Part shown: positions 34,201 through 41,500 of the stretch, piece by piece
Layout: every line of letters starts with the position of its first letter
Numbering within the stretch: the first letter of the stretch is position 1
Assembly: GCA_019116485.1 (NCBI GenBank)
Contig: DXBO01000098.1
Coordinates: 1 to 51,791, forward strand
Source of the DNA: Candidatus Gemmiger excrementavium
GTDB taxonomy: Bacteria; Bacillota; Clostridia; Oscillospirales; Ruminococcaceae
Direction: 5' to 3'
Length of the DNA: 51,791 bases
Program-made: the position numbers and the translations under genes
The notes under the pieces: generated by a model
The model's database searches: none
What the model was told of the DNA's origin: nothing
The model's input: the letters and a program-made list of their open reading frames with translations, nothing else

Positions 34201-34521
34201 ACACCGGAAACTGCACGCTTCCTCAACAGCCAGATGGTGCCCTGCAGTGTGGTGCGCCAGATGAGCGGTGCCCGGCCCAACGTCATTGACCTGCTGGAAA
34301 GCGGCCTGATAGATTATATCATCTCCACCAGCCCCCATGGCCGCGATCCTAAGCGGGATTCCGTCAAGTTCCGCCGCAAGGCCACCGAGCTGTCCATTCC
34401 CTGCATCACAGCCATGGACACCGCCCGCGTGCTGGTGGATGCCCTGCGGGGCGACCACGATATCAGCCAGATGGAACTGGTGGATGTGGCCCGGCTGCAC
34501 CGGGATGCCAAACAGGGCTGA
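31285..34521 (+). CDS. carB: Carbamoyl-phosphate synthase, large subunit
   Basis: This 1078-residue enzyme makes carbamoyl phosphate from bicarbonate, ammonia and two ATP. Two homologous ATP-grasp halves are visible, beginning [21 protein letters not shown] (near 10, first half) and [19 protein letters not shown] (near 554, second half). The C-terminal MGS-like domain (about 935-1078) includes the segment [15 protein letters not shown] and is the usual site of UMP and IMP control. The size is typical of bacterial CarB. The preceding carA overlap and following terminator show it is the last gene of the pyr cluster. Confidence 0.97.
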   Translation: [1078 protein letters not shown]

Positions 34522-34541
34522 CCCCTTCTATTCAAGGCAAG

Positions 34542-34569
34542 AGCCTGCACGGAAAGTGCAGGCTTTTTG
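34542..34569 (+). terminator. Terminator after carB
   Basis: AGCCTGCAC (34542-34550) pairs with GTGCAGGCT (34556-34564), loop GGAAA, followed by TTTTTGC. It ends the pyr transcript. Confidence 0.9.
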
Positions 34570-34668
34570 CATGTTTACACATTTTTCACCTAATGACGGA
34601 ATTTGCCCGACTATGCCCGGAACTTTTTAGACTTTTTGCTGATTTCCGTCTTAAATAGGGAAAAACCC

Positions 34669-34697
34669 TTGATTCTGCGCGGAATTTTTTCTATAAT
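34669..34697 (+). promoter_or_regulatory. Predicted HU promoter
   Basis: TTGATT (34669-34674), a 17-bp spacer and a perfect TATAAT (34692-34697) lie 55 bp upstream of the HU gene. Confidence 0.75.
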
Positions 34698-34752
34698 ATG
34701 GGGCGTACTAATAACAGGCTCTGCCTGAGCAATAGGGAGTTTAAAAGGAATT

Positions 34753-35028
34753 ATGACGAGATCTCAGTTGATTACCAAGGTTGCAAGCGACACCGGCATG
34801 ACCAGCGGCGAAGTGGAAAAGGTCATGGACAGCATTTTCGGCACCATTGGTGATGTGCTTAAAGGCGGCGACAAGGTCACCATCGCGGGCTTTGGCCGGT
34901 TTGAAATGCGGGAACGCCAGACCAAAAACTTTACCAACCCCAAGACCAAGGTCACCAGCAAACTGGAACCCACCGCGATCCCCGGGTTCAAGGCCAGTGG
35001 CCGCCTCAAGGAAAAAGTCGCTCAGTAA
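34753..35028 (+). CDS. hup: HU-family DNA-binding protein
   Basis: This 91-residue histone-like protein binds and bends DNA as a dimer. The N-terminal helices (MTRSQLITKVASDTGMTSGE) and the GFGRFEMRERQTKNFTNPKT segment fit HU, where the beta arms end at the N-P motif (residues 62-63). The tail GFKASGRLKEKV is standard. Relative to consensus HU (RxxRNPxTG), the arm base reads TKNFTNPKTK, so some arm residues deviate. AAAAGGAA precedes the ATG. The gene has its own strong promoter and terminator. Confidence 0.96.
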   Translation: MTRSQLITKVASDTGMTSGEVEKVMDSIFGTIGDVLKGGDKVTIAGFGRFEMRERQTKNFTNPKTKVTSKLEPTAIPGFKASGRLKEKVAQ

Positions 35029-35048
35029 ATCCTGTAACCCCATATTCC

Positions 35049-35072
35049 GGGCCGCTTCGGCGGCCCTTTTTT
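35049..35072 (+). terminator. Terminator after HU
   Basis: GGGCCGC (35049-35055) pairs with GCGGCCC (35060-35066) around a TTCG tetraloop, followed by TTTTTTG. The UUCG tetraloop makes this a very stable hairpin. Confidence 0.9.
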
Positions 35073-35081
35073 GTTGCCGAA

Positions 35082-35120
35082 AAAACAGCCGCCCCGGCTG
35101 CGTTATACGCAGCCGGGGCG
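35082..35120 (-). terminator. Terminator of the ACP-MaoC-SDR-GNAT locus
   Basis: CGCCCCGGCTGCG (35090-35102) pairs perfectly with CGCAGCCGGGGCG (35108-35120). On the minus strand it is followed by GCTGTTTTTT, so it ends transcription of the GNAT gene right after its stop codon. Confidence 0.88.
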
Positions 35121-35124
35121 GGGT

Positions 35125-36120
35125 TCATGTCAGGTTGGGGCGGTCCTGGTCGCCGTCCGCCTTGAACAACACAAAGTTTTCCGGTTTGTTGGTAAAGTAA
35201 TAGTATTCGGTGTTTTCCCGCAGGGGCGGTGTCAGGTAGTTGGGGATAATGCACCCGTCGCCTTCCACCCGCTCGGTAAAGCCTGCGGCCTGCCAGACAG
35301 CGGCAGGAATCCCTGCATTGTAGCAGTCGATGTACTCAGCACCGGCACGGCGCACGATAGCGTCGATGGCGCCGCCCAGCCGGGGCAGGACGGTGTCCTC
35401 GCCGATGAAATCCACCAGCCGGACCACCGCCGCGCAGCCGGTATCCTGGGCGGTGACGGTGCGAGTGACCAGATAGGCCAGCAGTTTTCCGTTTTCCCGG
35501 GCGGCCCACACATCGTAGTGGAAATGGGGGTAGTGGAAATACCGCCGCCGCAGATACCAGGTATCCTTGCGGGGCGTATGGGGCGTGGGCGGCATGCCCA
35601 GAGGGATCAGGTCCGCTGCATCGGCTACCTTTTCCAGGCCCAGGTCCCGCTGGACCGGGGGCAGGGTATAGCGCAGGGGCTTGGCCAGCTGGTAATCCTG
35701 GCATCGACCCAATCGGTAATAGTGGGGAATGCGCCCGGCATGCCACCCCAGGAACTGGTAGAAGGTGCAGGTGTTGGGGCGGATGTTGTTGCAGGCCACC
35801 ACGTCGGCGTGCAGCAGGTCCGGCAGGGCATTCATCAGTTCCAGCCCCACGCCGTTGTGCCCTTTGGCGGCCACCCATACGCTGACCCACACATCGGGGC
35901 GACGGGCGGTGTTGGCCAGTATGTACCCGGCGGCGCTGATATAGCGCCCGTCCTGCTCCGCCACGGCAAACTGGGGCACACCGCCCAGTCCGGCGTAGTA
36001 ATGCCGGTACAGTTCCGATCGGTTCAAAAGGGGCAGCCGCATGTCAAAATGCTCGTTGATAAAGTCGATGATGGCCCGGTCCTCACCCAAGCGGGCCAGC
36101 CGGAAGGTGATGTCAGACAA
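35125..36120 (-). CDS. GNAT-fold acyltransferase-like protein
   Basis: This 331-residue protein appears to hold two GNAT-like halves (about 1-165 and 170-330), each starting with a beta-strand and helix pattern such as ITFRLARLGEDRAIIDFINEHF. Related proteins occur in surface polysaccharide clusters and carry acetyl or longer acyl groups to sugars. A clear acetyl-CoA pyrophosphate loop (RxxGxG/A) is not obvious, so the donor may be an acyl-ACP rather than acetyl-CoA. The start overlaps the SDR stop by 8 bp. It is the last gene of the ACP locus. The function is an inference from context. Confidence 0.82.
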   Translation of the reverse strand: MSDITFRLARLGEDRAIIDFINEHFDMRLPLLNRSELYRHYYAGLGGVPQFAVAEQDGRYISAAGYILANTARRPDVWVSVWVAAKGHNGVGLELMNALPDLLHADVVACNNIRPNTCTFYQFLGWHAGRIPHYYRLGRCQDYQLAKPLRYTLPPVQRDLGLEKVADAADLIPLGMPPTPHTPRKDTWYLRRRYFHYPHFHYDVWAARENGKLLAYLVTRTVTAQDTGCAAVVRLVDFIGEDTVLPRLGGAIDAIVRRAGAEYIDCYNAGIPAAVWQAAGFTERVEGDGCIIPNYLTPPLRENTEYYYFTNKPENFVLFKADGDQDRPNLT

Positions 36121-36853
36121 TGGCGGACCCTCCCGTGACCGGCAGCGTTACGCCGGTGATGAACCCCGCTTCGTCGGACAGCAGGAAAGCCATGGCGGGC
36201 ACCACGTCCTCGGGGGTTGCATTACGGCCCATGGGGTTGTCGGCGGCGGCTGCCTGCACGATCAGGTCGGGGGTATCTTTCAGGAAGTTGGTCTCCATCA
36301 TGCTGGGAGCCACGCAGTTCACTGTCACGCCGAACTTGGCGTACTCCACAGCCAGACTTTTCATCAGCCCGCCGATGGCACTTTTGGCCGTCACATAAGC
36401 GGCGGTATTTTTTGGCGGGCAGCCGATGGTGTAGCTGGTCTGGATAAACAGCACACGGCCAAACTTGGCCCGTGCCATGGCGGGCACTACGGCACGGCAG
36501 ATGCGGATGGCGCTGTGCACCTGAATCTCCAGGTCCCTGTCAAAGCGGGTTTGGTCGAAGGATTTGAATTTGGTGTTGATTACCGGCAGGGCCGGCAGGT
36601 GGATAAAGTGGGTGGGCGGCGGGCAGCTGGTTTCCACCAGCTGCATAAAAGTATCTACTTTGGCCCGGTCAGACAGATCCACGTCAAAGGGCCGAATCTG
36701 CCCCGGGAACCGCTGAAACAGGGGAGCCAGCTTGTCCAGGTCACCGCAGCCCTGGGCCAACACCAGGGCGCCGGGGTTCTGGCCCAGCAGCCGCTCGATC
36801 AGCGCCCGGCCCACATCGCTGGTGGCACCGGTGATAAGGTATGTGTACGCCAT
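36113..36853 (-). CDS. Short-chain reductase of FabG type
   Basis: This 246-residue SDR has the NAD(P) motif TGATSDVG at residues 8-15, the catalytic serine in FIQTSYTIG, and YVTAK with the Tyr and Lys of the active site near 154-158. The ending FITGVTLPVTGG is typical of 3-oxoacyl-ACP reductases and related SDRs. A related role in reducing a beta-keto intermediate on the neighbouring carrier protein is plausible. The ATG at 36853 is 16 bp after the MaoC gene, with GGGAGG upstream; the extra 9 residues of a longer frame are not supported. Its relation to the dehydratase suggests a two-step reduce-then-dehydrate pathway. Confidence 0.92.
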   Translation of the reverse strand: MAYTYLITGATSDVGRALIERLLGQNPGALVLAQGCGDLDKLAPLFQRFPGQIRPFDVDLSDRAKVDTFMQLVETSCPPPTHFIHLPALPVINTKFKSFDQTRFDRDLEIQVHSAIRICRAVVPAMARAKFGRVLFIQTSYTIGCPPKNTAAYVTAKSAIGGLMKSLAVEYAKFGVTVNCVAPSMMETNFLKDTPDLIVQAAAADNPMGRNATPEDVVPAMAFLLSDEAGFITGVTLPVTGGSAIV

Positions 36854-36869
36854 GGTGTAAAATCCTCCC

Positions 36870-37286
36870 TTATTTGGCAAGTCCTGCCTTGATGACGCCC
36901 CGGGTGACCCGCTGACCGTTCTGGTTGGTGATAACGGCTTTGATTTCGGCTTCGCTGCCTACCTCGCTGACGCTGACCACGGTGCCCCGCACCGTCAGCG
37001 TATCACCGATAAAGATGGGTTTGGCAAATTTACACTCCACACCGTGGAGCAGGCAGTGCTCGCCTGGCAGGTAAACCCCTGCCAGGGTGGAGAAAAAGCT
37101 GGCACCCAACATGCCGTACACCACCCGGCCGGGGTAGCCGCGGCCCTTGGCGTAGTCGGCGTCCCTATGGATGGGGGAAACGTCCCCGGTGATAGCGCAG
37201 AAAGCGTCCATCATCTCGGCGGTCACGGTCACGGTGAATTCCTCGCTGCGGCCGGGGGTCATTTCGGCCAGGGTGTAGTGGTTCAT
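36870..37286 (-). CDS. MaoC-like hot-dog dehydratase
   Basis: This 138-residue protein has the MaoC/R-specific enoyl hydratase signature. GDVSPIHRDADYAK near residues 34-47 contains the catalytic Asp and His pair, and VVYGMLGASFFSTL follows as the conserved helix. It would dehydrate 3-hydroxyacyl thioesters or hydrate enoyl ones. AAGGAG precedes the ATG at 37286; a GTG one codon earlier is possible. The ACP gene lies upstream beyond a hairpin, and the SDR gene follows. The length fits a single-domain MaoC. Confidence 0.92.
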   Translation of the reverse strand: MNHYTLAEMTPGRSEEFTVTVTAEMMDAFCAITGDVSPIHRDADYAKGRGYPGRVVYGMLGASFFSTLAGVYLPGEHCLLHGVECKFAKPIFIGDTLTVRGTVVSVSEVGSEAEIKAVITNQNGQRVTRGVIKAGLAK

Positions 37287-37314
37287 CACAGGCTCCTTTT
37301 TACAGATACAGGGG

Positions 37315-37342
37315 AAAAAGGCGGCACCAGGGCCGCCTTTTT
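37315..37342 (-). terminator. Partial terminator between ACP and the MaoC gene
   Basis: AAAAAGGCGGC (37315-37325) pairs perfectly with GCCGCCTTTTT (37332-37342), loop ACCAGG. The A and T tails give a T-run in both directions. Because it lies inside the otherwise co-oriented locus, it should reduce expression of the three downstream genes relative to the ACP. Confidence 0.8.
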
Positions 37343-37370
37343 GTTCCGGTTTTCGGTTTGCGGGTCTGGG

Positions 37371-37610
37371 TCAGACCATCCGGGCCACCAGGTCCAGCAG
37401 GTCGCCCACGTCTTTCAGGCCGCGCACATCGGCCAGCTTGAACTTGATGTTGAACTTTTTCTCGATGGCGGTCAGCAGGTTGATCTGTTCCAGGCTGTCC
37501 CAGTCCTCGATGTCGTCGGCGCAGGTCTCGCGGGTGATGACCAGGGTGTCGTCGTCAAAATTATCGCGGAAGATGTCCTGTACCGCGCTCAAGATTTCCT
37601 GTTCGGTCAT
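37371..37610 (-). CDS. Stand-alone acyl carrier protein
   Basis: This 79-residue acidic protein is a four-helix carrier domain. Ser38 in DWDSLEQINLLTAIEKKF is the phosphopantetheine attachment site. The LEQIN context resembles carriers of secondary or surface-lipid pathways more than housekeeping AcpP (DSLDTVEL), but that is a judgement by eye. A promoter lies just upstream and AGGAG precedes the ATG. The adjacent MaoC, SDR and GNAT genes are presumably its clients. No ketosynthase or acyl-AMP ligase is nearby, so the acyl group must be loaded by an enzyme elsewhere. Confidence 0.93.
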   Translation of the reverse strand: MTEQEILSAVQDIFRDNFDDDTLVITRETCADDIEDWDSLEQINLLTAIEKKFNIKFKLADVRGLKDVGDLLDLVARMV

Positions 37611-37642
37611 AGTGGATACTCCTTTATCTGGTAATTATCCTT

Positions 37643-37671
37643 ACTATAGCATAAAATCCGCCGCCGCGCAA
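37643..37671 (-). promoter_or_regulatory. Predicted ACP locus promoter
   Basis: On the minus strand TTGCGC (37666-37671), a 17-bp spacer and TATAGT (37643-37648) lie just upstream of the ACP gene. Confidence 0.7.
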
Positions 37672-37719
37672 CAAAAGTTGTAAAAGATGCGCCCTTTTCC
37701 ACCCGTTTGCGCCGCCTTT

Positions 37720-38031
37720 TTACAGGCCGTAGTCCTCCAGCCGTTTTTGCAGTTCGGTCTCGCTGTATACCGGTACGCCCTGCTGCAGGGCCAGCACATC
37801 GCTTTCCGGCAGCAGATGGGTGTAAAGTTCGTCGTACTGGGCCAGCGGCCCGGCGCCGTCCCCGGCGTACAGCGCTACATGACCGGCGTTGTCTTTCAGC
37901 AGGTAGCGCGGGGCCTGCCGGGTTGTTTGCCCCCGCAGCAGCCAGACCAGCCCCGCTGCCAGGCACAGCACGGCTGCCGCCCCCAGCAGCGAAAGATACA
38001 GCGCCGCGCCGTGCAGTTTCTTTTTCTCCAT
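37720..38031 (-). CDS. Single-span membrane protein with a BofC-like C-terminal domain
   Basis: This 103-residue protein has a basic start (MEKKKLHG), one hydrophobic span (LYLSLLGAAAVLCLAAGLVWLL) and a short extracytoplasmic domain of about 70 residues. The tail, with LLPESDVLALQQGVPVYSETELQKRLEDYG, resembles the C-terminal domain of BofC/YpmB-like sporulation or envelope proteins. GGGAGGAATGG lies upstream of the ATG. Its role is unknown; an envelope or spore-membrane function is only suggested by similarity. It lies between the ACP locus and the divergent penicillin-binding protein. Confidence 0.75.
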   Translation of the reverse strand: MEKKKLHGAALYLSLLGAAAVLCLAAGLVWLLRGQTTRQAPRYLLKDNAGHVALYAGDGAGPLAQYDELYTHLLPESDVLALQQGVPVYSETELQKRLEDYGL

Positions 38032-38128
38032 ATCCCATTCCTCCCTTGCTGTTAGTATGGTACGATGCAGCGCCAAAAAAACAAAAACTTGTGAATTTTG
38101 TGTTGTGGGCTGTACTTTTGCAGGGGTT

Positions 38129-38140
38129 TTGTGGTATAAT
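38129..38140 (+). promoter_or_regulatory. Predicted promoter of the penicillin-binding protein gene
   Basis: A TATAAT -10 box (38135-38140) is preceded by an extended TGG, but no good -35 box is found at 17 bp. It lies about 80 bp upstream of the deduced start and could be an extended -10 promoter. Confidence 0.5.
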
Positions 38141-38218
38141 CCATTCTATAGCATTCTGCGGTTTTGTGTGCCGGGTTCCCGGCACGCTTTCGTATACCTA
38201 TCAAAGGAGGCGGTTCCC

Positions 38219-40774
38219 ATAGAACCCAAACAGCAGCGCCATATTTCCACCGACGGCGTAAAGTCCGGCAGCGGAATGGCAGGCCAGACCAACGGCGCGG
38301 CGCCCGGCAATGGCAACAAGAAAAAGAAGCCCAAACGCCGCCGCAGTGTTATCGGCACCATCTTCCGGTTCATCGGCTGTGTGCTGTGCGTGTGTATCAT
38401 GCTGGGCAGCGTGGCAAGCGTGCTGCTCTCCATGTACATTGTGCAGGTCACGGCAGACGACGGCGAGATTCTGGACCTGGATAACCAGAAGAACAAACAG
38501 ACCACCATCATCTACGACAAATACGGCAATGAATACGCCAAACTCACCCAGGGTGAGGACCGTATCTGGCGGGAACTGTCCGCCATGCCGGAAAACCTGC
38601 AGAATGCCGTTATCGCCATCGAGGACAAGGACTTCTATAATGAGCCTGGCATCAACCTCAAGCGTACCATCGGCGCGGCCCTGAACGAACTCACCGACCA
38701 CGCCATCTACGGCTTCCAGCAGGGCGCCTCCACGCTGGAGCAGCAGCTCATCAAGAACCTGACCGGCGACGATGAGGTGGACAAGATGCGCAAGGTGCGC
38801 GAGATTTTCCGCGCCCTGGGCCTTGCCAACCGCTACAGCAAAGAGACCATTCTGGAAGCCTACCTCAACACCATTCCGCTGACCGGCATTGTCTGCGGCA
38901 TGGAAGCGGGTGCCCAGGAATATTTCGGCAAACATGTGGAGGACCTGACCCTTTCGGAGTGTGCGGTGCTGGCATCCATCACCAAAAACCCCACCAGTTA
39001 CAACCCCTTCACCAACCCCGAAAAACTGATGACCCGGCGCAACCATGTCCTGTATGAGATGTGGACCCAGGGGTATATCACCGAGGACGAGTACAACGCT
39101 GCCTGTGCTGAAACCATCACGGTGGTGGAGAGCAGCAGCACAACCGAGAATGCCACCCGTACCTCCCAGAACTCCTATTTCACCGACGCCATCTACTACG
39201 AACTGCTCAACGACCTGCAGGAAAAACTGAATATGACGGCGGAAGAGGCCAAGTCCATGATCTTCAACGGCGGCCTGCGCGTCTACAGCACCGTGGACCC
39301 TGAGGTCCAGACCGCCATCGAAAACGCCATGTATGACGCCGAGGGCAACATCCCGGCCTTGTGGCATGAGGAAGCGGTCTGCCTGCGGGATTACCCCGCC
39401 GACAGCAGCTCCTGGGAGGATGTGACTTTTGACGAGGCCACCGGTCTGCCCCTGACCAAGGATGGCCTGGCCGTCTACGGCGTAGACGACATCCCCGTCT
39501 ACACCGATGAGGCGCAGACTACCCTCAAGATGGGCACCTCCACCGACGACAACTACCCCAACGACGACACCGAATATCTCTGCGTTTATGAGACGGTGCG
39601 CACCCAGGCCGCTATCGCCACCCTGGATTATGATGGCAATATTCTGGGCATCGGCGGCGGTGTGGGCGAGAAAAAGTACGACCTGGGCACCAACCGGGCC
39701 ACCGTTCCCCGCCAGACCGGTTCTACCATGAAGCCCATCGGTGCCTACTGCCTGGCGCTGGACTACAAACTCATCAACTATTCCTCCCAGGTGCTGGATG
39801 CGCCTTTCTATTCGGCAGAGGACAAACGTATCCTGAAGGAACAGTACTCTTATATGGACCCCTATTCCGAGGCTGCCCAGTCCCGGTCCGATATCTGGCG
39901 CGCCTGGCCCACCAACTACGGCGGCGCAGGCGGCAACGGCGATCCCATGCTGATCTACGATGCGCTGCGCCAGTCCTACAATACCGTTGCGGTGTGGGTG
40001 GGCAACATGGTCGGCGTGGATTACCTGTACAACTTTGTGCATGACACGCTGGAATGCAGCTATATCGACTCTGAGACCGATATGGACCTGGGCCCCCTGG
40101 TGCTGGGTTCCCAGAGCCACGGTATGACGGTGGTGCAGCTGGCCGGTGCCTACAGCATCTTCTACGACGGCACCTTCACTTCGCCCCACTATTACACCGA
40201 GATCACCGACTATCTGGGCAACGAAGTGCTGGATAACACCAAGTATATCAACACCATTCAGGCCATCGATTCCACCACTGCCTATATCATGAACCGTATG
40301 ATGACCAACGTCCTCAAGAGCGGCGGTACTGCCAGCGGTATGGCACCTGCCGGTGATATTGAGGCGGCGGCCAAGACCGGTACCACCAGCAACTACAAGG
40401 ACTACACCTTTGCCGGTATGACGCCTTACTATGTCACGGCGCTGTGGTGGGGCTGTGACAAGCCTACCGACATGAATGCACTGGGCAGAGCAGGGCAAAA
40501 CGGTGCCCCGATCCAGAAAGTCTGGAAGAGCCTGATGGAAGAACTTCAGGCCGACAAGGAAGCTGCGGAATTCCCCATGCCGGACGGCGTGGTGGTCAAG
40601 CAGTTTGACACCGGTTCCGGCGCTATCGTGTCGGGCGGCGGTGCCACCGGCTACTATACCGAGGATAACCTTCCCGACAGCAGTTACAGCATAGCCGAAG
40701 ACCCCTACGCGGCTCTGGCTCAGGCTGCTGCCGAAGGCGCCCAGACCACTGACCCGGCTGCGACCACGGAATAA
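38219..40774 (+). CDS. Bifunctional class A penicillin-binding protein, apparent AUA start
   Basis: This roughly 851-residue peptidoglycan synthase has a short basic cytoplasmic tail, one membrane anchor (about residues 45-70), a GT51 glycosyltransferase and a transpeptidase. The GT51 part shows Glu135 in AIEDKDFYNEPG, QGASTLEQQL and the YLNT segment. The transpeptidase has S502-TMK, S586-YN and K719-TG. An excellent AAAGGAGG site ends 8 bp before an ATA codon at 38219, and no ATG, GTG or TTG is properly placed. The first ATG, at 38276, has no ribosome site. So translation either starts at AUA or a sequence error changed ATG. The H of the EDxxFYxHxG motif is replaced by Pro-Gly context here, and the tail is Ala/Thr-rich. 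Confidence 0.9.
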   Translation: MEPKQQRHISTDGVKSGSGMAGQTNGAAPGNGNKKKKPKRRRSVIGTIFRFIGCVLCVCIMLGSVASVLLSMYIVQVTADDGEILDLDNQKNKQTTIIYDKYGNEYAKLTQGEDRIWRELSAMPENLQNAVIAIEDKDFYNEPGINLKRTIGAALNELTDHAIYGFQQGASTLEQQLIKNLTGDDEVDKMRKVREIFRALGLANRYSKETILEAYLNTIPLTGIVCGMEAGAQEYFGKHVEDLTLSECAVLASITKNPTSYNPFTNPEKLMTRRNHVLYEMWTQGYITEDEYNAACAETITVVESSSTTENATRTSQNSYFTDAIYYELLNDLQEKLNMTAEEAKSMIFNGGLRVYSTVDPEVQTAIENAMYDAEGNIPALWHEEAVCLRDYPADSSSWEDVTFDEATGLPLTKDGLAVYGVDDIPVYTDEAQTTLKMGTSTDDNYPNDDTEYLCVYETVRTQAAIATLDYDGNILGIGGGVGEKKYDLGTNRATVPRQTGSTMKPIGAYCLALDYKLINYSSQVLDAPFYSAEDKRILKEQYSYMDPYSEAAQSRSDIWRAWPTNYGGAGGNGDPMLIYDALRQSYNTVAVWVGNMVGVDYLYNFVHDTLECSYIDSETDMDLGPLVLGSQSHGMTVVQLAGAYSIFYDGTFTSPHYYTEITDYLGNEVLDNTKYINTIQAIDSTTAYIMNRMMTNVLKSGGTASGMAPAGDIEAAAKTGTTSNYKDYTFAGMTPYYVTALWWGCDKPTDMNALGRAGQNGAPIQKVWKSLMEELQADKEAAEFPMPDGVVVKQFDTGSGAIVSGGGATGYYTEDNLPDSSYSIAEDPYAALAQAAAEGAQTTDPAATTE

Positions 40775-40792
40775 CACGGAATCATTTTTGAC

Positions 40793-40834
40793 AGATACCC
40801 CTGCGGTGTATGCCGCAGGGGTATCTTGTTTTTC
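40793..40834 (+). terminator. Terminator after the penicillin-binding protein gene
   Basis: AGATACCCCTGCGG (40793-40806) pairs with CCGCAGGGGTATCT (40813-40826), loop TGTATG, followed by TGTTTTTC. Confidence 0.9.
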
Positions 40835-40930
40835 TACCGCGTACAGATAAACACCGCACAAAGACAATTCCGATTTTTGGGTCCCGGCTGTGCAAAACGC
40901 CAAAAAGCAGGCAAAAATCCCCTCAGACGC

Positions 40931-40959
40931 TTGCAAGGGCGGGGCGGTAGTGGTATGAT
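40931..40959 (+). promoter_or_regulatory. Predicted promoter of the hom-thrB-lysC operon
   Basis: TTGCAA (40931-40936), a 17-bp spacer and TATGAT (40954-40959) lie 43 bp upstream of the ACT-domain gene and would drive the four-gene operon. Confidence 0.7.
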
Positions 40960-41001
40960 GTTGCTTGTCGAAACTACAACTGTACGCAAGGAGGGGACAC
41001 T

Positions 41002-41430
41002 ATGCCGGATCGCCGTTTTCTTCTGGTAGATGCGGACGTCCTGCCGGAAGTGTTCGTCAAGGTGCTGCACGCCAAGGAACTGCTGGCATCCGGTGCGGTG
41101 AACAACATTTCCACCGCGGCCCGGCAGGCGGGCATTTCCCGCAGCGCATTCTATAAATACAAGGACACCGTTTTTGACGCTGAGGCCGGGCGGGAATCCA
41201 TCACCGTGGTGGCCACGCTGCTGGATAAGACCGGCGCCCTGCAGGCGCTGCTCTCCGGTATTTCGGCAGCAGGGGCGTCTATCGTTACCATCACCCAGTC
41301 CCGGCCGGAAAACGGCGCGGCGCAGGTAGAGGTCACTGTCCGCACCGGCACCATGCAGATGCCGGTGGAGGAGATGCTTACACGGCTTTCGCACCAGCCC
41401 TGCGTGGTGGAGATTCACCGGGGCGTGTAA
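41002..41430 (+). CDS. ACT-domain protein (PheB/UPF0735 type) with an N-terminal HTH-like helix
   Basis: This 142-residue protein joins an N-terminal region that includes STAARQAGISRSAFYKYKD (near 35-53), which looks like a helix-turn-helix, to a C-terminal ACT domain (about 65-142) with VVATLLDKTGALQALL. ACT domains bind amino acids, so this may sense threonine or another aspartate-family product. AAGGAGG precedes the ATG. It leads the operon with hom, thrB and lysC, and a role in feedback control at the protein or DNA level is likely. Related proteins are annotated as UPF0735 with no proven function. Confidence 0.85.
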   Translation: MPDRRFLLVDADVLPEVFVKVLHAKELLASGAVNNISTAARQAGISRSAFYKYKDTVFDAEAGRESITVVATLLDKTGALQALLSGISAAGASIVTITQSRPENGAAQVEVTVRTGTMQMPVEEMLTRLSHQPCVVEIHRGV

Positions 41431-41500
41431 CGGGCCGGGCGCACAGGCGCCGCGGTCTCCAGGGCGGGGGGCCGCCCAAATCAGTTAGGGGGAACCATTC

